Shown here: in pieces, positions 22,091 through 32,375 of the stretch
Layout: each line of letters opens with the position of its first letter
Position numbering within the stretch: the first letter of the stretch is position 1
NCBI GenBank assembly: GCA_977006965.1
Contig: OZ345385.1
Span: forward strand, 930,001-994,000
Reading direction: 5' to 3'
Source: Phymatolithon calcareum
Lineage: Eukaryota; Rhodophyta; Florideophyceae; Hapalidiales
Length of the DNA: 64,000 nucleotides
The notes under the pieces: generated by a model
Told to the model about the DNA's origin: nothing
Seen by the model: only the letters and a program-made list of their open reading frames with translations
Database searches by the model: none
Made by a program: the position numbers and the translations under genes

Positions 22091-22530
22091 ATGTCAACTC
22101 GAGGCGTCCTGCACACGTTCCACAGTCATTTGGGCTCAAGCGTGATCGACTTAATCATATGCAAGGCAACAACCGCAGACTCAGTTCATCTGGCACATGG
22201 GGAATGGATTGGAGCGAGCGACCACATGCCGGTCATCGGTAGAGTTACTTCAGGACATCCCCATATAGATGGGAAGCATAGGCTACCTCTGAGTGCACGT
22301 AAAAGCGACAAGCTCCAAGAGAAACCACTGGCCGAGTACAAGTCAAGTCTCCCGGCCGTAATTGAGGAGATACAGCTAGCGAACACAGAGGAAGCCTTCC
22401 AGATTGCACACAGAAGAGCTCGAGATATCATCAACAAACCATGGGCTTACAAAAAGCCAAGGAAAGCTCGCCCATACAAGGAGTTCTGGACCAAAGAACT
22501 CGACAGATTTTCAAAACTGCGAACGAAAGC
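22091..22530 (+). mobile_element. LINE 5' fragment: APE-type endonuclease end
   Basis: The first about 147 codons of the 22,091-23,128 ORF are LINE-derived. SSVIDLIICK and GASDHMPVIGRV (the SDH motif of the APE-like endonuclease, with the catalytic His near 22,222) are followed by a linker of the type that joins endonuclease to RT (WTKELDRFSKLRTKAW). LINE similarity ends at 22,530, and the next base begins NB-ARC gene sequence shared with the right arm. This is therefore the outer boundary of the left arm. The RT domain is absent. Confidence 0.7.
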
Positions 22531-24850
22531 CTGGGCAAAGGAGTTTAAGGGAAGCAAAAGTGGCTTATCATCGAAATTGAAGTCCTTGTTTAATCGAACA
22601 ACGCGAGCGACAGCTTTAAGCGACACCATGGAAACGGTGCAACAGCAAGTTCAAAGCGCGTCGACAAAGCTGGAAACTCTGATTGCAACGTTCGTGACAG
22701 AAGAGAATATTGATGTTGTTGTGTCCAAGCTGGACAATATGGAACGGATCGGTAATGAGAAAGAAGTGTATCGAGTGGGAACAAGCACACCGGTACCCCC
22801 GCAAGGGACAACGCTTAAGTTTGATGCGAAGGATGAGGATGGAAAGCCGTGTTCTCCGGAAGGAATGTTGAAGGAATGTATTTTATCGTTGGAGTCGTCT
22901 TCCGCAGTGATTGCGGCGACTGGAGTGAATACGGGCAGGGTGATTACGCCTGCGCATGGTGTGCTCGGAATGGCCGGAGTAGGGAAGACGATTGCGTTAC
23001 AAGGACTTGCGTCTAATGAAGAGATTCGGGAACCTTTTCCGGACGGAGTCCAGTCCATGTGTTTGAGTCAAAAAGCAACGTTCCTGACGGCAAGAGGAGA
23101 AGTCGCGAAAATAATGCGTCTTACATGAGCATCGGCTTGTGTGTGTGAGGTGGAGCAGTCCGAGTCGTTGCGGGAGGTGATTGACTACGCGGTGGCATGG
23201 TTCGAAGGGAAATTTTGTCTTTTTCTCGTGGGCGACCTCTGGCCTACGGAGAAGAACAAAACCGGGTTCCTGAGTGATATTATCCAGCTTTTGAGGAGCT
23301 GCCCGGCGAGCCGGATGGCAATAACGACAAGGAGTACAGACATAGCGCACACTGCTGGGGGGCCTATTGACTTCTCACCAAGAGATGCACTAGGGGACGT
23401 ATCTGTGAGCATGTTCATGACGCACGCAAAACGGGATGCTGCAAAGTACGGGCTCCCAGAAGTCATTGGCGACTTGAGAAAGAGTATTGTGATGATCTTA
23501 AAGAGTTGCGGCGGGTTGCCGATAGCGCTGGCAATTGCAGGAAGCGCATTTTTTTCCCGTCAAGAGAGCATGGTGATTTTGAAGGTGGATTTAGGGAGTA
23601 TGCTTCACAACTGGAGGAGCGGAAGATTGAACTTAGGGAAGAGCAAGGCCCAGACGGTGGGAGCTTGTATGCAGGGATCTCGCTGATTCTGAACATGTTG
23701 GAAGCTGAATTCGTGAAGTTCAATGCAAGAAGCTAGGTGGGCACGAACAAATTGATGGCCGATCTGTACACAAGTCTGTGCGTGCCAGTTTCCGTCCTGA
23801 GCAGAATGTGGAAGGTGGACAAAGCTTTTGCTTTCGGTGTAGTGCGCCTTCTCAGTGAGTTGAGTCTTTGTAAGCTTACTTTTCGGGAAGATGCTGAAGG
23901 GCGGAGGAAAGAACGTGGTGTAATGGTTCATGATCTACAATTGGAGTTTTGGAGACATGAGGCCGAGACCGCGAAGACAAGCTCGGTATGGCACACACAG
24001 CTTCTGAACGGATATCTGGCACGGGAACCGAGGACATGTGATTGGAGATGAAGGTGATTCGTTTGAGGGAAAGTTGTTGGCGCAAATACCGAGAGCATGG
24101 TGGTCCGCGGAAGATGACGGTTATATTCTCGTGGAAGTTGGGAAACACCTTGTGTGTGGGGATTTGATAATGGAGCTTGGGGCTCTTTTGTTGGATGTGC
24201 GTTGGACGCACGCACGTGATGAGATAGGTGGGATATTGGCACTGAAAGCGGACTTTGATTGTTTACTGACGGTAGGGGACCAATGTATTCCAGAAAGAGT
24301 AAGACGGAGCTTCGAATTGGTTTGGAGAGCGATACAATTGTCGTGGGGAAGAGTAACGCAAGGAGCGCGAGCGTTTCTGTTCCAAGTGTGCGGACGATTG
24401 TTGAAGGACGGAGGACGCAGTTGTAGACGCGTACTTGAAAAGCGTGGAATCACATATACCAAAGCCGTATTTGCGACCCGTGAACGCGTTTTTCCCGAAT
24501 CCGGGCCGCGGGCAGATCATGGAGATCCCCGTGGGATTGTATTGCGGGGCGGTTGATTGGTCTCCATGTGGGCGTTTTGTCGCGGCAGGAGCAGAGGAGT
24601 GACAGATGCGTTAACGGGTGACATATTGAAGCGGCTGAAAGGACACACTGGGTACGTAAGATGCGTATCGTTTTCTGGTTCATCAAGAACAATTGTCTCT
24701 GGGTCGAATGACAAATCGATCGCCGTATGGGAATGGGAGACATGTTCCCGTCTGATTTGTATGGGTGGCAATATAATGAAGCAAGCAAGTTGCTTGTTGG
24801 TGGACTAGAGAGTGGGGCAGTTGCTATGTGTAATTTAATGGTGGAAAAGG
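22531..24850 (+). pseudogene. NB-ARC / WD40 protein, left copy, broken
   Basis: Signal-transduction ATPase of the APAF1/plant R-protein class, by motif. P-loop GMAGVGKT (about 22,967), kinase-2-like FLVGDLW (about 23,223), RNBS-B-like RMAITTRS (about 23,314) and CGGLPIALAIAGSAFF (the GLPL motif, about 23,509) are followed by a winged-helix-like MVHDLQLEFW region (about 23,923). Near the end is one WD40 repeat, GHTGYVRCVSFSGSSRTIVS (about 24,640-24,760). At least four frame changes (about 23,128, 23,690, 24,045, 24,556) and an abrupt stop after the first WD repeats mark it as a pseudogene. The native N-terminus is replaced by a LINE endonuclease fragment in the same frame. The right arm keeps the native start. 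Target or ligand unknown. Confidence 0.75.
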
Positions 24851-25655
24851 AATGAATAGTGACGCTGTGCATAAAAATTCCATGTCTCTTCTGTCAGCTG
24901 TGAACGGTTGTAACGCTCGAAAGATCTTCAACTCAAGCATAGTATAGTACTACAGGAGTTTGACACCGATGAAAGGTGAGTTCAATGAAGCGGTTCCTAA
25001 TGTTAGGCGCAGGCGCAGCCTCCCATACACAAATTCTGTTGCAATGTTATCCAAGCCGTGCCCCTGCCATGGCTGGTTCGTATCCCATTGTGGCCGTCCA
25101 CTACCTTGCCCGTGCGAACAAGGTGCGACCGTGGTGCGGGCCAAATCAAATCGACCGCCGGTTCATTTCATCATGCCAGTGCACCGAACAAGTTGGCGCC
25201 ACGCGCACGCCATATCCAATACTTGCCCTAACGACACCGTGTCGACAACACGCCCAACGACGTGTGTATTTAGTGGTGTTGCTCTGCCGTAGCAGCGAAG
25301 TCAACACATGCTTAATCCTCGCACCAATTGAGCTGGTCATACATAGGCGGCGGAGATCTTGAATTGTAGAGCGCCTGCAGCGCAAAATTTTTTTGCAGTG
25401 CCCTCAATTACAGTAAACGAAAAGTAAATGTTCATGGAAATTTTGCGCAGTACTTTCTCGAAAAATAACTGTGCCTGTAAGCCTCGTAGCTGTCCTGACC
25501 CGCTTCTGCATCCCTTGCACGCACGCACACGTGTGCACCTAGGTGCATCCAGGAGGAACGAAAAGTCTTTGCACAACAGAACTGAAGAAGGCCATGCAAT
25601 AGAACGCCCACATTCCCATGTTTCCGACTTGAACGGGACGCAAAACACGCCTCCT
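24851..25655. other. intergenic, no gene recognised
   Basis: Several short overlapping frames occur but none has family-like content or agreement between frames. This is the natural spacer between the NB-ARC gene and REV3 and is missing from the right arm. Confidence 0.4.
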
Positions 25656-25659
25656 CGGT

Positions 25660-28600
25660 ATGAAGGACGATGGCTGCTTCAACACAGCAGTGACCTCAAT
25701 TCGCATCTTTTACATTGACCATTACATGCTCTCGCTCATCATCTCTTCACTTTCACGCTGCTCGATTGCGCCTAGAGGGCGGCGACCATTCTGCAAAACT
25801 CTCTGTCGTTCGCATTTTTGGATCCACACCTGCGGGTCAGAAAGTCTGTCTCCACCTCCATGGCGCTCTTCCGTACATGTACCTCCCTGTGCCCGACGGC
25901 ATGTTTTCGGATGCTGCCGTGGCATTCGCCCAGAAGCTGAGGAAGGCGCTTGAGGCGGCACTCAGAGCTGTGCTCCAAATGGAAGCGGCTGCTTCCGTTG
26001 AGAAGCATTCGGATCGAATTCCACCAGCAATCGCAAGCCTGGAACCTGTACTGAAGACGAGTATTTACGGTTACCATCATCCGTCACTATTCCTGCATCT
26101 CAAGGCAGAAAATCGACGCAGCATCCATCGCATTGCCGACATACTTGCGCAGGGTGACCTTCCGGGTGAACTCACTCTCCATCTTCAGCCTTATGAATCG
26201 CATATCCCGTTCCATTTGCAGATGCTTACCGACCTCTCGTATCGTGCCGATTTCGAGTCCCGCTGCCTGCCGCAGTCGGCAATAAAGTACCGGCACGAGA
26301 GTTTGCGCGTCCAAATGTCAATCCGTATTCTGTTGGAGGAAGAACGATTGCGAACGGGCTGCACTCCAATCGCGCGAAAAGAGGAGCGCGAAAGCTTAAG
26401 GCTGGGCCCGATTGCACAGACCCCTATTTGAGAAGGAAGCTGCAAGCATTGGCGAAAGGACAGGTGCCCCCGAGCGCTCCAGTGCGGTCGATTACACCGA
26501 ATAGCGGACCGACGGTTAGTCAGAAGTCTGGCCAGAACAACACTCAGGAGTCGATGCAGAGTAAAGAATTACTTTCTTCAATACCGTCATCCTTCGAAGA
26601 CGTCTTCCGCCATCTCGACGGTGAATCGATTGCTGATGATATCTCTGCATATGGAGATAATCGAAGGCCTACTTCCCCTAGATGTGACCCTATTTTGGAT
26701 AGCGATCGCGAGATTGCCGAAGAGGAAGATGCTCTTTCACAATGGGCCGACATTGCGCACTGCACGCAAAGCACAGACGAAATCAAACCGATTCCACAAG
26801 GCGATGCTCCCGGTGATCCTGACGAAAAAATTGAACCGCGAGAAGAGACGAAGAGTTCCAAGTGGAGGCGAAGATCGAAACGTGATCAGAAACGTGTTTC
26901 CCTGACAGTTCAAGAAGCGCCACCCATTGCACGCTATTCGGCTGCACGAGTATTTGAGGATGTAAATGAGAAAAAGAATCAGTCAAGCGAGGGCGGCTCC
27001 ATTTACACTAACGTTCATTCTGGAATTTTGTCCCAGAGCCCGGCAGGTAGCAACATTCGAATTGGAATATCGCAAGGGCAACTCCCACAGCGAAGATTGG
27101 CATCAAGGGCGGAAGTTGAATCCGTCGGAGTGCGGAACTCAGACGATAACGCTTCACTGCAATCACTACAACCTGAACTTGCTGTGGACCCACGTTGTAC
27201 CGCCCTTGTGCAGAATGACTATATTGTCGACCAGCTGGCTGACTTCGAGGATGGAAAAGAGCGTGTTCCGACGCCGAAAAATACTTCCAGGGTGATTTCC
27301 AGGGTGATTTCTCGTCAACCTTCAAACTCCAGTCCTCTAAAAATGGACGCATCCGGTGGTCGAAATCTTTCTCAAGTGCCAGTATCCGCCAAGATTCGAA
27401 TCAGCACGCAAAAAACGCAGCAGGCTGATGAAATTTCTGTAACTCGTCTTCACGCAACGCCTGAACGGGTGCTACTGCGAAAAAACGAGGTAGAGGGCAT
27501 ACTTGCACCTAGGAATAAGCACACTCCTGTGGTTGTGTTATCGAAGTCTGAATTCGCTCCCGGCTCTCTGCCTGTTGCCCAAGAGATGCTCCCCAAAAGC
27601 CTGAGGTGTTTGCCGGCGTAACTTTCAAAATTCCCGTCGGTGGATTGGAGAACAAGCCCATGTTTATTTCTGACTTTCGAGGCGAAGAGGACGAACCACC
27701 TTCCATGGTTTCCCATATTATCCCGGTTAGGCGTCCTCCGTCGACAAAAGAACTGCGTCGTTCTGCTTCATCGGGAGCGGCAGCCGGTGGAATTGCGATA
27801 ACCCAGAGAGTGAAAATCGATTCGGCGGGACGTCAGATCCAACTTAATAACAAAAATGCGTTAGGGTTCGAATCCATGTCCCAAGATTCTAATGCTGTTG
27901 TTGCACCAGGAAATTCTGCGGGACCCGCCAAAAGGCGCGTTGTTAGAGGTTCTAATGGTATGGATTCTGATTCCGATGATTCATCGCTGGGCGAAGGATC
28001 CCTTATCTTTTCCATTCCTCTCGAATCACCAGCAGCAAAGAACCGAACAGGAAAGTCCGTCATAGAAAGACCGCCGTCTCCGAAGTACGATGAGAAATGC
28101 TTTTATGAGGGTATTGGCTCCTCGCAAGGTACGTCAACTTTGTTTCGGTATTGCAGTACTTGTTCTCAGTCTCTGACTAGTATTTACGCATCTTTGTGCT
28201 TCTTGCGCACCGCCTTTTCGCTATAGATTCAGATCGCCGTCATTCTTCGCGTATGGAAAGCGGAGCAAAATCTCAAACCGCGGGACTAGATACGAATCAG
28301 AACCTGACCTATGTTGTTATGGAGGTATGAATTTTTTTACATCAGTTCAATAACCCGCTTCTGGCATGTTTTGCTAACTAGCACGCTCTTTCGGTCGGTG
28401 TTCAGATTCTGTCATTGGAAAGCTGCAACCGGACCCTTCTCGAAACCCGATACTGGCTATTTGTGCAGTCGTTGTTGACACAAGGGAGCACATTGAACAT
28501 CATTCAGCGATGACCCTGCTCCAAACAGGAGGAACAAGTCGTCGTCTTTCCCTCACCAAAAACATCCAAGCTTTTGCCTCCGAGTCTGCTCTTCTCGATG

Positions 28601-30972
28601 GACTTGTTGCACTATTTTCCCAATGCGACCCTGATGTGATAATAGGTTTCGAAACTCAAACAGCGTCTATCGGATATATTCTTGAAAGGGCAGCAGCCAT
28701 TGTTCATCATCTTCCGCGCTCAATAACGCGAGATATTGAACGTGAGAAAGTGCGGGCTTATTCTGCGGCGGGAGATCCAGCACAAGATAGTGCTGCGGCG
28801 AAGTATTTTCGCAGTAAGGGTGTGAATGTGACCGTACGTGGGCGGCACATCCTGAATCTATGGCGTATTGTGCGCAGCGAAGTCAAACTCGCATGCTATT
28901 CGGCAGAGGGTGTGGCGCTTGAGCTGTTGCACACTCGTTTACCGCGCCATACACCTGCCGATTTGGAGACCATGTTGCGCTCGGCAAAAATTGCGCCTCG
29001 AGCTCTTTCTTACTTATGCAGGAGAACAGAATTCGTGGTGGATGTCGTCGAAAAGTTGGATGTACTCGGACGAACCGGAGAATTGGCACGCGTTTTCGGC
29101 GTCGATTTCATGAGCGTGTTGACGCGTGGAACTCAGTTTCGGGTTGAGAGCATGATGGCACGAGTGGCACACGAGAGAGATTTCTTGTTGCTTGCTGCTC
29201 AGAAAGAGCAAGTTTTTGCGCAGCCGGCTGTGGAAAGCCTGCCTCTTGTTATGAAGCCCATGTCCGCGTTATATGTGGATCCCGTTATTGTGCTTGATTT
29301 CCAGAGTCTTCACCCGTCCATGATCATCGCGCACAATCTATGCTTCAGCACTATGATGGGAAACATAAACAAAATCCAAACTTGGGGAGAACCTCGTCAT
29401 CTTGGCGTCGTGAAAGGGTACGAACCGCCAGAATTGTCGTCGCTGGGCGATAAAGGTTTGGACGGGATATTTGTTGCTCCAAACGGAGAAGCGTTCTCGA
29501 CTGCAGAAGTAAGGCGTGGTATATTGCCGCAGATGCTGGACGAAATCCTGACCACTCGTATAATGGTGAAATCGGCGCTGAAATCTGCTGGCAAAGACGA
29601 TGCCACCATTGCTCGATTACTCAACTCTCGCCAATTTGGTCTTAAAATGATCGCAAACGTGACGTACGGATACGCGTCTGCCAGCTTTTCTGGGCGCATG
29701 CCGTGTGCAAACCTCGCGGATGCTATTGTTCAGTGCGGACGAGATGCGCTCGAAAAAATGATAAACTTTGTGGACAACGAAATGAATGAGGAGACTGGCG
29801 CGAGCGTTGTCTATGGCGACACTGACTCATTGTTCGTGAAAGTACCTGGTGCGCATTCAGTATCGGAGAACACATCGTTGCTAAATCCCTGGAGCTCTTT
29901 CCCGTCCCGGTACGACTGCAACTTGAAAAGGTTTACATGCCTTGTGTGCTTCAAGCCAAGAAGCGGTACGTTGGATACAGTTATGAATCTCCGGACCAGG
30001 CCGTCCCGATTTTCGATGCGAAAGGTATCGAACCAGTGCGGCGGGATTCATGTGGTCTCGTACAGAAAAGCCTGAAGCGAGCGATTCGTGTGCTGTTCGA
30101 GACGCGTGATATCTCGCACGTCAAGCGCTCGATACAGCGTATATTCGAGCGGGTCTTTAGCAAACAACTGCCTCTCTCCTCGTATATCTTCCGAAAGGAC
30201 GTCAAGCTCGGATCGTATAAAGAAGGTCATCTGCCGCCTGCGACGATCGTCGCCACTCGTGCCATGGAAAAAGACCCACGCGCAGCACCGCGGTATGGCG
30301 AGCGCGTACCATTTGTTGTAATACAAGCTGGTTCAGCCGCAACTTTACGCGACTCTGTTGTATCTCCAGAGGCGTTCCAATTGGCAGAAAGAGATGGACT
30401 GGCGCGAATTAACGCGACTTACTATATTACGAAGCAAATTATTCCTGCGTTGGATAGGGTGTCTTGACTCATTGGCGTCCGCGTCGCCTCCTGGTTTGCG
30501 GAGCTTCCCCGCACCGCTTTCCCACCGCTTGGTGCTCATCTGCGCTCCGGGGGTATCACTGGTGCCGCTGGTGTCGCTGCGCGAAACAGTCTACAGGTAT
30601 TATGCCTCTGCGAAATGCGCACTCTGTGGAGGAAGAACGCTACGTAATCGTGTTTGCAGTGCGTGTACAGATAGTGAAGCTGCAAAGCGCGATGCGTATT
30701 TCGTGCTGGTCATGCGAACGCGCAGACTCGAGCAGAAGATCTCCGACATGCGCATCGCATGCGCGGTTTGTGTTGGCGTTACTGGTACAGACCCCGCCGC
30801 GATCGAGTGTGGAAATTTGAGCTGTGCTATCAACCTAGTACTGTGTGCAACTATACTGGTCAAGAAGTGTCACTTGCGGCATGATTACTCAATCAGTCAA
30901 ATCATCGTCCTACTGGGTCTGACGGATTGGCGAAGGATAGCTGTTCGCGCTGCTCTTTCCTTTGCAGATTAG
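25660..30972 (+). pseudogene. REV3: DNA polymerase zeta catalytic subunit REV3, left copy
   Basis: Family-B translesion polymerase. N-terminal domain: SIRIFYIDHYM (25,701), then after a frame break VVRIFGSTPAGQKVCLHLHG (about 25,824). A long disordered middle spans 26.4-28.1 kb. Candidate introns lie at 28,129-28,226 (GTACGT...TATAG) and from 28,325 to about 28,405. LQPDPSRNPILAI opens the exonuclease-like domain. Polymerase motifs are DFQSLHPSMIIAHNLCFST (A), LKMIANVTYGYASASFSGRM (B) and VYGDTDSLFV (C). C-terminal Cys clusters CALCGG/CSAC and CAVC/CGNLSC (30,617-30,820) would be the zinc and Fe-S modules that hold REV7/POLD partners. Lesions: frame break near 25,750, 28-bp deletion at about 26,236, 495-bp deletion at about 27,578, frame break at about 29,855 (shared with the other copy), TGA at 30,465, frame break at about 30,595. 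Not functional as read. Confidence 0.92.
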
Positions 30973-31179
30973 GAGCTGTTCGTCCATGCATAGACTGTCT
31001 GTCAGAAGACGCCATTGGTAAAGTAGTTCGGCCGGGTTCATAACACATTGGAGATTATTGTTTGCAAGACACTGACGGTTACAAATTAAGCAGAACTGTG
31101 TTGAACGTGCAGGTTATCAGTTGTCCAGAGTGTTGCTGGTGAGCATGCTTCGGCGGATAGAAATGCAGCAGAGCTCCGC

Positions 31180-31585
31180 TTGACAGCCACGTACCAGAAA
31201 TCCGAAGGAAGAGGCAACTACTCAGAAATCATGGCACACAAATCACATCAACTACTCCGCGCCATACTCATCTTAGCATTTATGTCTTACCCTCCGACAT
31301 ATCTCTATGTGGCCGCTGAAACTAGAAAGCCTTCGACGGCTAATTTCAACGCTCGCAGATATGAATGTATATCTGACGGCGAATGTCCATCGCATCAATA
31401 CTGTGATGTTGAAGATGATGAGAAATTCGTTGATTATGAAGTTGAGCAACTCGGCATGTGCTCGCTGCGAGTCGGAGAATCGGGGAAATGCAAGACCTAC
31501 TACAGCAAGGATGGCTCTGGTATCTCGCTTGACAGCTGCCTGGATGGTTTAAGGTGCGCTACAATGAAGGGCAAGGGGAATGTAT
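31180..31585 (+). pseudogene. Cys-rich secreted protein gene, 5' half, left copy
   Basis: A 141-residue ORF; the likelier start is the internal MAHKSH at 31,231, giving a hydrophobic signal peptide (LLRAILILAFMSYPPTYLYV). Paired cysteines follow (YECISDGECPSHQYC, CSLRVGESGKC, SCLDGLRC). The ORF runs into the hAT element at 31,586 and stops a few codons later. In this arm the 3' half of the gene is absent, since homology to the right arm ends with the element. Function unknown; the spacing suggests a disulphide-stabilised extracellular protein. Confidence 0.65.
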
Positions 31586-32375
31586 CAGGCTTGGAACCAA
31601 TTTGATTGCAATTGCAATTCGAGTTAATTGTACAATAGACACGTGATTGAAATTTGCGAGGTAAGATGAGCATCTAATTGCAATGTGTATTTCTCACGAA
31701 GATTCAATTGCGATACGTATTGCGCTACGTTTTTCTCTATTTATATGCTGCATCAGAAAAAAGCTACGTTTTCTTACGCGTTCGATGCATTTGAATACGT
31801 ACCCCTTTTGTACTTTCAACATACGTCTATGTTAGCACATTGCATCAGATAAACATGGCTACTGCATAGAAGTACGATGGTACTCCTATAAAAGCCAAAG
31901 GGACTGCTAAGTTATTATCGCCAGGGCCAAATTCACCATGTCGCCTCCATCACGCAAACCGTCGAAGAAAGAGGTGGTCCAACTTCTCATGAAGAAGCTC
32001 CGCGAAGAACTTCGCGATGTCAATATTCGTCGAGGATCCGGTGTTCGAACAAATGTGACTTTTCAAGTGTTTCAGTGCCCGGGTGGAGAGACATGCACCT
32101 TCCAGTCAAAACCGCAGTTTCGTTTTTGAGCACAACAAGGGCTACACAATCCCCTACAACCATCTCAAGTCGTGCCTGGTGAACGGAAATAAAGAAGAGT
32201 TAGGCTTCGCTAATTGGTGAACGAATTGCAGTAAAGGGTAGGAATTGCAGTATCGATTGGAGTAGGGATTGCCAATTACAGTTTAAATTGAAAAGAAGAA
32301 GCGACGAACAGTTGAATTGCACGATTGCTCTTTCCTTCAGCAATTCCAGCAATTAAATTGGTTCCAAGCCTGTAC
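31586..32375 (+). mobile_element. nonautonomous hAT element, left copy
   Basis: 790 bp. Terminal inverted repeats are CAGGCTTGGAACCAATT at 31,586 and AATTGGTTCCAAGCCTG ending at 32,375. The 5' flank carries GAATGTAT (31,578-31,585), the target duplication seen complete in the right arm. The 3' flank here (TACTAAAT) does not match it. Ends starting CAG with 8-bp duplications are standard for hAT. The inside holds an ORF (31,938-32,129) with FQCPGGETC and, after a T-run frame break, HLKSC, together a BED-type zinc finger. It is thus a deletion derivative retaining only the DNA-binding N-terminus of a transposase. Confidence 0.88.
31938..32192 (+). pseudogene. BED zinc-finger remnant of an hAT transposase
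   Basis: The 63-residue ORF starts MSPPSRKPSKKEVVQ, has a basic helical stretch and reaches FQCPGGETCTFQSKPQF. It terminates at 32,129 just after a run of five T (TTTCGTTTTTGAGC). In the next frame the sequence continues FEHNKGYTIPYNHLKSCL, supplying the His and Cys that complete a BED finger. The identical break is present in the right copy (38,468-38,214), so it predates the duplication. Confidence 0.7.

Larger units (their letters stand above)
22531..32375 (+). repeat. left arm of a large inverted duplication
   Basis: Sequence homologous in reverse complement to 38,034-45,616. From left to right it contains NB-ARC-WD40 sequence, REV3, the 5' half of the Cys-rich gene and a hAT-type nonautonomous element. 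Identity by eye is about 98% in shared parts. Arm-specific differences are the presence here of 23.3-26.1 kb (deleted on the right), a 28-bp and a 495-bp deletion in REV3, and a nonsense codon. Outer edge: 22,531 (LINE junction). Inner edge: 32,375, the last base of the hAT element. Confidence 0.9.

Noticed and set aside
24960-25650. Protein-coding gene in overlapping plus frames
   Set aside because: The frames do not agree on any family motif, have no consistent start, and the region is simply the spacer between two recognised genes.
29845-29950. A short intron explaining the frame change after the REV3 catalytic motif
   Set aside because: Candidate GT...AG pairs here (12 or 19 nt) are far too short and do not restore the needed frame.
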